Source: a virus
IMG/VR virus record: IMGVR_UViG_3300036832_000082
Span: 1 to 24,796 of that record
Reading direction: 5' to 3' (one strand)
DNA length: 24,796 nucleotides
Shown here: positions 1-6,168 of the stretch, piece by piece
Layout: each line of letters begins with the position of its first letter
Numbering within the stretch: position 1 is the stretch's first letter
Notes under the pieces: generated by a model
What the model was told of the DNA's origin: nothing
The model's database searches: none
What the model saw: only the letters and a program-made list of their open reading frames with translations
Translations under genes and position numbers: made by a program

Positions 1-123
1 AATAGCCTTGCGTTTCGCACCAAACATTAGACCACCTTGCGCTAGTGCAAGCAAGTCATCCTTAGCTTCTAACAAGGCATACATATGCCAGTAGAATAGT
101 TTGGTTGCTTCTCTCTTGCTCAT
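1..123 (-). CDS. 5' part of a leftward phage gene of unknown function
   Basis: Read leftwards from an ATG at 123-121, 41 codons stay open to the window edge, so only the N-terminus is present. It begins MSKREATKLFYW and continues as an amphipathic, Lys/Ala/Leu-rich helix ending in GAKRKAI. An AAAGGA Shine-Dalgarno lies about 9 bases before the ATG, which supports the start. No domain is recognisable in this fragment. It is the only gene on this strand that I can support, and it is divergent from the virion operon. That makes the interval between them a likely two-way promoter region. Gene reality is fairly secure from the start signal and clean reading frame; function is unknown. Confidence 0.6.
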   Translation of the reverse strand, partial: MSKREATKLFYWHMYALLEAKDDLLALAQGGLMFGAKRKAI

Positions 124-259
124 CTCTATTTTTCCTTTCATCCACTTCCGTATTCACACAATACACTATACTTACCAGCGATCAAGATAATAATGAGAGG
201 GAAAGATTACAAAATGGTAATGTTAAAACCCTACCAAACAGGTCAATCATATAGGCCAT

Positions 260-293
260 ATAAATCCCATAGGATACATAAATCCCATCGGAT
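260..293. repeat. Tandem 16-base direct repeat
   Basis: ATAAATCCCATAGGAT at 260-275 is repeated at 278-293 with one change (A to C at the twelfth base). The start-to-start distance is 18 bases, close to two helical turns, so two copies of a bound protein would face nearly the same side of the DNA. Confidence 0.75.
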
Positions 294-309
294 TAGTAGG
301 AAATAGCAC

Positions 310-412
310 GATAGTTGGCTAGATTGGTGGCCACCTATCACGATAGGTATCTAGCATCCTAGTGTGATAGGTCGATAGGTAGCTAGCATGATAGTTCGAT
401 GGCTCGATAGGA
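310..412 (+). repeat. GATAGGT iteron-like cluster
   Basis: The word GATAG(G/T)(T/A) occurs at about 310, 342, 366, 374, 390 and 406 on the + strand. An inverted copy at 333-339 makes the perfect palindrome ACCTATC-AC-GATAGGT (333-348). The extended copy GATAGGTAT at 342 matches the middle of the dyad-element half-site (for example GATAGGTATG in the reverse complement of the 2192-2245 copy), so one protein might bind both. An origin with iterons, an operator array and a degenerate element cluster are all possible. Confidence 0.6.
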
Positions 413-511
413 GGGGGTATCGACCCTTTTCGGGCGTGGTTGTCATAGAAACCTTTAAGATCTCCCACAATTTCCTAAACTTTTCCAATTTCACACCAAA
501 GACTAACAACT

Positions 512-571
512 GGCGCCCCGAAACTCTCATACTAGTCTAAAAAATGAGACATACTATCAGCATTTCTGGCC
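512..571. repeat. Dyad element copy 1
   Basis: It starts with GGCGCCCCGAAAC, has the centre GTCTAAAAAATGAGAC (535-550) and ends in ATACTATCAGCATTTCTGGCC. The right half, reverse complemented, matches the left half (GGCC/GGCGCC, then AAA, then CTGATAGTATGTCTC). It lies upstream of the HAF-repeat gene. Confidence 0.8.
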
Positions 572-667
572 ATCAATCAGATCCAGCCTCTTTGGAATTA
601 CCAATTGAATACTATCGGGTTCTGAGAGAAGATAGTAGCATAAGAGTGGACTGGGGTGGATTATCAA

Positions 668-2074
668 ATGCCTGTTATTGGTGCTCCTTACAGTGCGAAT
701 AGTTGGATTTGGTTAGATCCTGAACAATCAGGAAGTGTTTGGGTCATTGGTTCCTGGAGAGGACTGGTTCCATACGGGCATGTTGTCTTCCAAACTATAG
801 TGTTTGGATCTGGAACTATCAGAGGTGGACTCATCTTTCCATTCTCTCTTCTCAACTCCTTCGCACAAGTCCTGTATACATCCACTAATCCAGTTGTTTT
901 GAATATCAATAAGAATGATGATCTGATTGGAACGATCAACTTCGCTCCTGGATCTCATGATGGGACTTTCTCTTTCTCTAAAGATGTGCAGTTTCTCCCA
1001 GGAGATTTTCTGACAATAACTTCTACTGGAACTAGAGATCCAACCTTTTCTGACTTCTCTTGGAACTTACAAGGCATACCTGTTAGTAGCGATCCTGGTG
1101 GTTGGCCTAGTGGATACACTGCTCTTCCTCAGCCAACTGGGAAGAGTATTTTTGTGAATGGGGTTTCAGGAGATGGATTGGTTATAGTTGGAGCAGTTTA
1201 TTATGATGAAGTTGCTCAGAATGGGCACGCTTGTTATTGGACTCAGGATGGTGGATTGGTAGATATCGGATTGCTGCCCGGAGGGGTTGATGGTATGGCT
1301 CTTGATGCTAATCAAGACGGGAGTGTGATTATAGGTTGGTCTACTGATGGGACTGGACTTACTCATTCCTTCCGATGGACTAAGAGTAGTGGAGGAATGA
1401 TTGATCTAGGACTTTTGAGTGGGTATAATCAACTCCTTGCTAGAGCAATCTCTGGGGATGGGAATATCATAGTTGGAACTGCTAGAGGTGGCAGTTCGTT
1501 CACTTCAATCAAGTGGACTTCAGGAGTTACAGGTTTTGTAGATCTTGGTAAGCTTCCTGGTCATTCCTACAGTCAAGCATATGGAATTTCCTCTGATGGT
1601 CAGGTAATAGTAGGAGAGTCTGCAACAGCTGTAGGTGCGAATACTACTCCCTACCAATGGAAAGCTGGTAGTATGAGTGCTCTAACTCTTCTTGCTGGAG
1701 ATACTAGAGGAAGTGCTGGAGACTGTTCTTCGGATGGTTCGATAATTGCTGGAACTACTAATAGTAGTGTATTCAGATGGACTCTTTCAGGAGGAATGGT
1801 TGCTATTTCTCTTCCTGCTGGAAATACTGGACGTGGAGAGTCTGGTATGACAGATGATGGCTCCAACATAGTTGGAATTGTTCTTATGTCCACTCAACAG
1901 AGTATATATCACTGGACTGCTGGAGTTGGAGCAGGAAGTAGTGTTTTGATACCAAATGTCCCTGGTGGGAATACTCATGATGCGTATAATGGAGTTATCA
2001 GTAAGAATGGTTCAGTTATAGCTGTAGATGTTCAGAGTAGTCCTCAGAATACTGGATGGGTTTATGGTCTCTAG
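668..2074 (+). CDS. HAF-repeat (beta-propeller-like) putative virion surface protein
   Basis: The 468-residue product starts at the ATG at 668, preceded by GGGGTGG eight bases upstream. A GTG at 656 would add four residues and cannot be excluded. Residues 1 to about 145 form a beta-rich domain with a GDFLTITSTGTRDPTFSDFSWNL-like stretch of the kind seen in phage tail and fibre proteins. The rest consists of about seven repeats of some 45 residues, each with an [S/D]DG.[V/I]I[V/A]G core (GDGLVIVG, QDGSVIIG, GDGNIIVG, SDGQVIVG, SDGSIIAG, DDGSNIVG, KNGSVIAV) and a W[T]..G.(M/L)..L strand. This is the HAF extracellular repeat pattern, which probably folds as a beta-propeller. There is no signal peptide, so a virion-borne receptor-binding or surface-binding role is more likely than secretion. 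That role is an inference from the next gene, a polysaccharide hydrolase. Confidence 0.75.
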   Translation: MPVIGAPYSANSWIWLDPEQSGSVWVIGSWRGLVPYGHVVFQTIVFGSGTIRGGLIFPFSLLNSFAQVLYTSTNPVVLNINKNDDLIGTINFAPGSHDGTFSFSKDVQFLPGDFLTITSTGTRDPTFSDFSWNLQGIPVSSDPGGWPSGYTALPQPTGKSIFVNGVSGDGLVIVGAVYYDEVAQNGHACYWTQDGGLVDIGLLPGGVDGMALDANQDGSVIIGWSTDGTGLTHSFRWTKSSGGMIDLGLLSGYNQLLARAISGDGNIIVGTARGGSSFTSIKWTSGVTGFVDLGKLPGHSYSQAYGISSDGQVIVGESATAVGANTTPYQWKAGSMSALTLLAGDTRGSAGDCSSDGSIIAGTTNSSVFRWTLSGGMVAISLPAGNTGRGESGMTDDGSNIVGIVLMSTQQSIYHWTAGVGAGSSVLIPNVPGGNTHDAYNGVISKNGSVIAVDVQSSPQNTGWVYGL

Positions 2075-2264
2075 TTCTCTAATTACCGGGGCTTCCGCGA
2101 GGCCGAAACTTGAGAGGCCGAGCGCCCGATATGGGCAGCGAGCCTATATATAAGATATCTCTAATTACTAGACAAAGGACCAACTGTTCTCGGCCCGGAT
2201 CTTCTATACCTATCGCCCCTCATACCTATCAGCTTTTTTGGCGCCAAACTAAGGAACTCTCTAA
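2075..2264. other. GC-rich intergenic region between the HAF and GH5 genes
   Basis: This 190-base gap is far richer in GC and CpG than its flanks. TCTCTAATTAC occurs at 2076-2086 and again at 2158-2168. In between are two GAGGCCGA words (2099 and 2115 area) and a small GCCC-GATAT-GGGC hairpin (2124-2136). The right end is a dyad element (2192-2245) and the Shine-Dalgarno of the next gene, AAGGA at 2251-2255. No T-tract follows the hairpin, so it is not a standard terminator. Confidence 0.6.
2192..2245. repeat. Dyad element copy 2 (degenerate centre)
   Basis: The left end is GGCCCGG and the right half reads CTCATACCTATCAG, then TTTTTT, then GGCGCC. Reverse complemented, the right half is GGCGCCAAAAAA, G, CTGATAGGTATGAG, very close to the family half-site. 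The left half has drifted. It lies 20 bases upstream of the GH5 start. Confidence 0.65.
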
Positions 2265-3665
2265 ATGGTTGATCAAATCACTCAGAACTTCATCAATGAT
2301 CTCGCCTCAGTTCATATCTATGTCCAACCTGCTCCCACACCAACTCCAGCACCAACTCAACCTCCTGTTGCTCAAGAGAGTCCTGATGGAACTACTGTTC
2401 TAGTTGGGAGTAATACTATTATCACGGACTCACATGCAATGGTTTGGACCATCAGTTCTACTGGAGTCATACTCAAGAATGGTCAACCAGATAATACTAC
2501 TCAGAATGTCATCAAACTCTACTACAAGACTCATGAAGTATATCAAGAGAACTCTTCAAATCTTTGGTGGGTTTGGAGAAACAACTCTTGGGTGTCAGTA
2601 AGTGATCCAACAGTTTCTGGAACTGGGAAGTTCAAGATTGCTAGTGGGAAGATCTATCAACCAAACGGGAAAGAGTTCATTGCTCGTGGGATCAATGTCA
2701 ACGATTGGCAGATTAATACAGTCGTTACGAATGATGCTTGTGAGCCTCTTCTCAAATCCTTCCCACGACTAAATTGTATTCGTCTCAACTGTGGTAACTA
2801 TCCAACGAATACGAGTCAATATGAACCGGCTCTTACTCGTCTGATCAACAAAGGTATTCTTGTTTGGTTCGATGATCATACTGGTATCAGTAAGCCTCCT
2901 TATACTGGGGCTGCTCTAACTAAAGAAGTCGAATGGTTCAAGATGGTTGCCAAAGCATATGCGTATACTCCATATGTTTGGATCAATGGTTTCAATGAAC
3001 CAAGTGATGGGAAAAATCTCCCTGGAGTTACAGATCAGCAAGTTGCTATCTACAATGGTGTTCATCTTGTTTCTCCAGACGTATTCGTCGTCATGGAAGA
3101 ACCTTGTGGTGGCAATCCTGGTCTAGTTGGTATCAAAGGTCGTGGGTATGATGGTTCTGGGCCGATGCCATCAGCAGCATACGCACAGATGAAGAATATC
3201 ATATGGAGTCCTCACTTCTATGGATGGAGTTGCAACTATAGCAATGATCGAGCAACTGTTGCAGCAGCACTCAAAGGAAGTGTTGATAGTGCTAGTGGTA
3301 TTGCTGCTGCTCAATCTATTACTAGTGTTGATAACCCTGTTCCAGTTATCATTGGAGAGTTCGGGGATAGCACTACTGGTGATGCTATTGACTCCAATGG
3401 CACTCTTGTTGTTGATGTAGTTGGAACAAGTGGGTATGGATTTCTAGCTTGGCATTGGAGAGCATCTACTAATCCAGGAGATAAACTCACTGTTGATGAC
3501 TCTGGGACTCTTACTCCTTATGGTCAACAAGTCAGAGATCTGATCTTGAGAGCAGCTGCAATTGAGGATGGACAACTTTCAGGAACAGCGACAACTTATG
3601 AAGTTGAAGTAGAGGTAGTTGAAGAAGTCATTGAGATTGAGACAGAAGATGGATCTCAATCCTGA
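2265..3665 (+). CDS. Glycoside hydrolase family 5 (cellulase-like) virion depolymerase
   Basis: The 466-residue protein starts at ATG 2265, nine bases after AAGGA. Domains in order: a short N-terminus (1-20) that could anchor to the virion; a Pro/Thr linker (21-34); a small carbohydrate-binding-type module (about 38-115, ending NLWWVWRNNSWV); a GH5 catalytic barrel (about 121-430); and an acidic VEVEVVEEV tail. Key residues visible are NEP with the putative acid/base Glu245, SPHFYGW with His317 and Tyr319, and IGEFG with the putative nucleophile Glu365. GH5 enzymes cut beta-1,4 and related glucans or mannans by a retaining mechanism. With no signal peptide and a place in the virion cluster, it probably degrades host exopolysaccharide or cellulose during adsorption. 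The exact substrate cannot be told from sequence. Confidence 0.85.
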   Translation: MVDQITQNFINDLASVHIYVQPAPTPTPAPTQPPVAQESPDGTTVLVGSNTIITDSHAMVWTISSTGVILKNGQPDNTTQNVIKLYYKTHEVYQENSSNLWWVWRNNSWVSVSDPTVSGTGKFKIASGKIYQPNGKEFIARGINVNDWQINTVVTNDACEPLLKSFPRLNCIRLNCGNYPTNTSQYEPALTRLINKGILVWFDDHTGISKPPYTGAALTKEVEWFKMVAKAYAYTPYVWINGFNEPSDGKNLPGVTDQQVAIYNGVHLVSPDVFVVMEEPCGGNPGLVGIKGRGYDGSGPMPSAAYAQMKNIIWSPHFYGWSCNYSNDRATVAAALKGSVDSASGIAAAQSITSVDNPVPVIIGEFGDSTTGDAIDSNGTLVVDVVGTSGYGFLAWHWRASTNPGDKLTVDDSGTLTPYGQQVRDLILRAAAIEDGQLSGTATTYEVEVEVVEEVIEIETEDGSQS

Positions 3666-3891
3666 ACCTTTTAGTAGTGATGATACTCCCATTAGTCTAG
3701 CTATTAAAGGATTTATTGCTTTAGGATTAGAAGAACTAGTTCCTTTGTTTCTAATACTAGTGGGACTAGTTACTGTTTTTTCTATTTGTTATTCTGTTAT
3801 TAGTGGAGTAAGAAGAATTATTAGGAGGATTTTGATTTGGAGAAGAAGGAAGAAGAGTGTTAGGAATTTGAGTAAAGAGAAGTTGTATTAG
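3649..3891 (+). CDS. Small single-span membrane protein
   Basis: Starting at ATG 3649, inside the last 17 bases of the GH5 gene, this encodes 80 residues. An acidic N-terminus (MDLNPEPFSSDD) is followed by a hydrophobic segment around residues 30-50 (VPLFLILVGLVTVFSICYSV). The C-terminus is strongly basic, with RRIIRR and RRRKK. A TTG at 3619 would extend it by ten residues but has no better ribosome site. The charge pattern predicts one membrane span with the basic tail in the cytoplasm. Small membrane proteins of this type in phages include holins, but no holin family is recognisable and no lysozyme or spanin gene is next to it. Alternatives are a superinfection or envelope protein. The overlap suggests translational coupling to the hydrolase. 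Confidence 0.6.
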   Translation: MDLNPEPFSSDDTPISLAIKGFIALGLEELVPLFLILVGLVTVFSICYSVISGVRRIIRRILIWRRRKKSVRNLSKEKLY

Positions 3892-3912
3892 TTAGTTGGT
3901 TGGCTATTGAGA

Positions 3913-3972
3913 CCGCCCACAACCTTATAGGTATGTCTCAAAAAAGAGACACTAGCAGGAGTAAAAATCGCC
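3913..3972. repeat. Dyad element copy 3
   Basis: The centre is a perfect hairpin GTCTC-AAAAAA-GAGAC (3935-3950). It is flanked by ATAGGTAT on the left and ACTAGCAGGAGTAAAAATCG on the right; the outer arms are worn (CGCC at both ends instead of GGCGCC). Its right arm carries the AGGAG that probably serves as Shine-Dalgarno for the gene at 3973. Confidence 0.75.
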
Positions 3973-4587
3973 ATGTCTAAGAAATTTCTCTCACTAACAA
4001 CTGCTCTTATCTTTGGTCTTTCCACACTACGAGCAGATGCTGGACAAGCTATCATTGCTGTTCAACCTACTAATACTCCTCCTGTTAATGTTCCTAGTGA
4101 TCCAAATGCTCAACCATATTTTAATACTGGAACTGCATTTACATATATTACAACTCCACCTATATCTTTATCTGCATATGCTTCTGGTAACTGTGTAGGA
4201 GGTGCTCAAGCAGTTGCTGGAGCTAGTAGATTTTCTTCTAGTGGTGTAGCAACTGCTCCTAAAAGTTTGTGGATTACTAGTATTCAGATTATTGATAGAT
4301 CCATTCAGAATATCCCTATTGATTTGGTGGTTTTTGATAATAATAATGGATTATATACAGATAATACTCCTTGTAATATCAATGCTGCTGATACTGGTAA
4401 AATAATTGCTGTTTTTCATATTACTGATTGGTCAACAGCTGGATATGGATTGGCATTTTATAATGCTAATTTTCATATTTTAAGTGTTGCTCCTAGTGGG
4501 AATTTATATATTATTGCTGTAGCTAGAGGAGCAGCTACTTATACTGCTTTGGCACTTACTTTTAAGTATTCTATTATTCAAGATTGA
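3973..4587 (+). CDS. Signal-peptide-bearing phage beta-protein, paralogue 1
   Basis: This 204-residue protein begins with a typical Sec signal peptide: MSKK, the hydrophobic run FLSLTTALIFGLSTL, then RADA before GQA, with likely cleavage near residue 23. The mature part is beta-rich: SGNCVGGAQ, KSLWITSIQIIDRS, PIDLVVFDNN, TDNTPCNI, KIIAVFHITDWS, LYIIAVARGAATYT, and a terminal FKYSIIQD. Proteins with this order of strands (L.S....D......DL..FD......TDN......D....I..........GN.Y...VARG..TYT) occur next to capsid genes in many phages, as I recall usually without signal peptides. Two conserved Cys residues suit an oxidising compartment. It has a closely related neighbour downstream. Export to the periplasm or surface is predicted; function is unknown. 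Confidence 0.7.
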   Translation: MSKKFLSLTTALIFGLSTLRADAGQAIIAVQPTNTPPVNVPSDPNAQPYFNTGTAFTYITTPPISLSAYASGNCVGGAQAVAGASRFSSSGVATAPKSLWITSIQIIDRSIQNIPIDLVVFDNNNGLYTDNTPCNINAADTGKIIAVFHITDWSTAGYGLAFYNANFHILSVAPSGNLYIIAVARGAATYTALALTFKYSIIQD

Positions 4588-4603
4588 AGGAAGGAGAAGG
4601 AAA

Positions 4604-5227
4604 ATGATTAAGAAGTTTTTGTTATCAACAGTAGCTTTTGGCTTTCTCACTTTACTTTCTCCTACTTCTATCCAAGCTGAGCAAGCTATCATAGCTGTTC
4701 AACCACCAACTACTTCTCCAGTAAATGTTCCAAGTGATGCAAATGCTCAGCCATATATAAATACTGGAACAGGAATAGTTTTTCTTAATGCTCCAACTAT
4801 ATCAGCTGCTACTTATACATCTGGTAACTGTGTAGGAGGTAGTCAGAGTATAACTACTGCCAGTAGATTTGGTTCTGCTGGTGGAGTTGGAACTGCTCCA
4901 AAGAGTGGATGGTTGACTAGTATTGAAGTCATAGATAAAGCATCTCAGACTGTTCCGTTGGATATAATTCTTTATGATAATACTCCTGCTACATATACAG
5001 ATAATACTCCTTGTGCTGTTCAAACTGGAGATGCTAATAGAGTAATTGGTGTTTTTCATCTTACAGATTGGACATTAGTTGGATACAGTCTTGGCACTAT
5101 TCTTACTAATTTTCATTATACAAGTGCTGCTCCATCAGGTCAAATATATGCTGTAATTATAGCAAGAGGAACTCCTACTTATACTGCTAATTCTCTTAGT
5201 TTCAGATATTCTCTTATTCAAGATTAG
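4604..5227 (+). CDS. Signal-peptide-bearing phage beta-protein, paralogue 2
   Basis: At 207 residues, this is a tandem duplicate of the preceding gene, with roughly half the residues identical by eye across the whole mature region. It keeps VQP..T.PVNVPSD.NAQPY.NTGT, SGNCVGG, PKS.W.TSI, YTDNTPC and the SLIQD/SIIQD end. Its own signal peptide, MIKKFLLSTVAFGFLTLLSPTSIQA, differs in detail but has the same plan. A very strong purine-rich ribosome site (AAGGAAGGAGAAGGA, 4588-4601 area) precedes ATG 4604, so it may be made in large amounts. Only 16 bases separate it from its paralogue, so both are probably on one transcript. A secreted or envelope role is inferred from the signal peptide, not from any known homologue. 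Confidence 0.7.
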   Translation: MIKKFLLSTVAFGFLTLLSPTSIQAEQAIIAVQPPTTSPVNVPSDANAQPYINTGTGIVFLNAPTISAATYTSGNCVGGSQSITTASRFGSAGGVGTAPKSGWLTSIEVIDKASQTVPLDIILYDNTPATYTDNTPCAVQTGDANRVIGVFHLTDWTLVGYSLGTILTNFHYTSAAPSGQIYAVIIARGTPTYTANSLSFRYSLIQD

Positions 5228-5256
5228 AAGTGAAGAAAGAGAGGAGTTCGGAACAG

Positions 5257-5376
5257 ATGTTGAAGTATATACTACTGTTTGCTGTTATTCTAGGAGTCGC
5301 TAGTCAGAGTATTAACTACTCTCAAGCTGCTCCTACGAATAAGACTATTCTTCTATATGTGAAGAAGATCAGATAG
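5257..5376 (+). CDS. 39-residue secreted or membrane peptide
   Basis: A short frame from ATG 5257 to TAG 5374-5376 is preceded by GAGGAG at 5241-5246, about ten bases upstream. The product starts MLKYILLFAVILGVASQSIN, then YSQAAPTNK and a basic tail YVKKIR. The first 25 residues look like a signal peptide with a possible cleavage after SQA, leaving only about 14 residues. It could equally be a tiny single-span membrane protein. It is packed between paralogue 2 and the next gene (four bases to ATG 5381), which supports a real gene. No homologue is recognised. Confidence 0.5.
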   Translation: MLKYILLFAVILGVASQSINYSQAAPTNKTILLYVKKIR

Positions 5377-5380
5377 AAGA

Positions 5381-5680
5381 ATGAGGACTTTTTGGAATTG
5401 GAAAGAAGGATTTCCTAGAATGCCGCTTGACCGTCAAATGCCTCAGTACCAGAGCCATAAGAAGGTTTGGGCTCTGAGAATTCTCTCAGTAGAAGTGAAT
5501 ACTATACACTTCATGAGTTCTATTTATGCTCCTAGAGAAGTTGATCCTAAAATCTTCTCTAGATACATTCCTGTCTCAGGAGACTATTTCGTAGTCTATG
5601 ATGATGGATACGAAAGTATTTCTCCTAAGAAAGCCTTCGAGGAAGGTTATACTTTAGTCAGTGGAAGTGAAAGGGAGTAA
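5381..5680 (+). CDS. Small phage protein of the YQSHKKV...ESISPKKAFEEGYT type
   Basis: The 99-residue product contains PQYQSHKKVWALRI, then YIPVSGDYFVVYDDGYESISPKKAFEEGYT. This arrangement is recurrent in small uncharacterised phage proteins found near packaging and structural genes. Two starts are possible: ATG 5381, with only GAAGA upstream, and ATG 5420 (residue 14), with AAGGA at a good nine-base distance. The second gives an 86-residue protein beginning MPLDRQMPQ and may be the true start. It lacks Cys, membrane segments and signal sequence. The C-terminal half looks like a small beta-plus-helix fold. Function is unknown. Confidence 0.65.
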   Translation: MRTFWNWKEGFPRMPLDRQMPQYQSHKKVWALRILSVEVNTIHFMSSIYAPREVDPKIFSRYIPVSGDYFVVYDDGYESISPKKAFEEGYTLVSGSERE

Positions 5681-5686
5681 TAGGAA

Positions 5687-6100
5687 ATGACTACTCGTGT
5701 TACAATTGAAGTTTCTGGTAACCCAGTCAAGCTTGTTACCAGTGCTGATAATGCTTCTACTCCACAGGAGCCGATAGTTACTGAAACTCTTCTTACTCCT
5801 GGACAGCCTCATGTTCTTTATGTCTATCCTGGATATTCTATTACTGAACTCATTGAGGTGGAGCAAGTCAAAGTAGTTGCTCCACCTCCAGCTGCTAGTG
5901 GTATTGATATTGGGACAAATCCTAGTGGAGGAGCCGCTTTGGCTCCTAGTAAAGAAGCTGTGGGTGGGACTCCGGAACCAACTCCTACTCCTGAGCCATC
6001 TCCAACTCCTGTTCCTACTCCAACTCCGGAACCTACTAAGACTCCTGCTCCTCATTCATCTTCTTCCTCAAGTTCTAGTTCGAACAAACCCTCAAGATAG
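5687..6100 (+). CDS. Pro/Thr/Ser-rich low-complexity phage protein
   Basis: This 137-residue protein starts at ATG 5687, after AAGGGAG and AGGAA sites. Residues 1 to about 60 form a compact beta-rich domain (MTTRVTIEVSGNPVKLVTS, then HVLYVYPGYSITELIEVEQ). The remainder is an extended linker: an Ala/Pro/Gly part, a PEPTPTPEPSPTPVPTPTPEP repeat, and a run of nine Ser before NKPSR. Small phage proteins with the same N-terminal type are common in structural regions, and the tail would be disordered and highly exposed. A decoration or fibre-linking role is possible. The gene ends two bases before the next dyad element. Family assignment is not certain. Confidence 0.6.
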   Translation: MTTRVTIEVSGNPVKLVTSADNASTPQEPIVTETLLTPGQPHVLYVYPGYSITELIEVEQVKVVAPPPAASGIDIGTNPSGGAALAPSKEAVGGTPEPTPTPEPSPTPVPTPTPEPTKTPAPHSSSSSSSSSNKPSR

Positions 6101-6101
6101 G

Positions 6102-6163
6102 TGGCCCGAAAGTCTCATACTACGTCTCAAAAAAGAGAATACTAACAGACTTTTAGGGGCCCC
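6102..6163. repeat. Dyad element copy 4
   Basis: The left arm is TGGCCCGAAAGTCTCATACTAC, the centre TCTC-AAAAAA-GAGA (6125-6138), and the right arm ATACTAACAGACTTTTAGGGG then CCCC. The right arm, reverse complemented, begins GGGGCCCCTAAAAGTCTG and matches the left arm well. AGGGG (6155-6159) lies nine bases before ATG 6169, so the arm itself supplies that gene's ribosome site. Confidence 0.85.
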
Positions 6164-6168
6164 AAACA

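Larger units (their letters stand above)
124..511. promoter_or_regulatory. Divergent intergenic control region with short repeats
   Basis: No convincing gene lies between the leftward gene start at 123 and the first dyad element at 512. The region holds a near-perfect 16-base direct repeat (260-275 and 278-293), a cluster of GATAGGT-like words (310-412) and a perfect 7-base inverted repeat (333-348). Because genes diverge from here, promoters for both directions are expected inside it, but I see no clean -35/-10 pair on either strand. The repeats suggest protein binding, either a regulator or a replication initiator. Confidence 0.5.

Noticed and set aside
193-306. A 37-codon frame starting MRGKDYKMVML in the divergent region
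   Set aside because: Its second half is only the translation of the tandem repeat (SHRIHKSHRI), and it has no convincing ribosome site.
240-440. Repeat cluster as a CRISPR array
   Set aside because: The repeats are only 7-16 bases, unevenly spaced and without unique spacers of constant length.
2110-2403. Rightward frame of 97 codons overlapping the GH5 start
   Set aside because: It runs through the GC-rich intergenic patch and then out of frame with the clear GH5 gene; no domain, and it is a shadow of the intergenic repeats and the real gene.
3935-3950. GTCTC-AAAAAA-GAGAC hairpins as rho-independent terminators
   Set aside because: The stem is short and not GC-rich, the A-run is in the loop, and no T-tract follows the stem directly; some copies lie inside coding sequence, where termination would be harmful.
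5654-6055. Leftward frame of 133 codons rich in Arg/Ser
   Set aside because: It is the reverse-strand reading of the low-complexity Pro/Thr repeat gene and has RSRS-type repeats produced by that composition.
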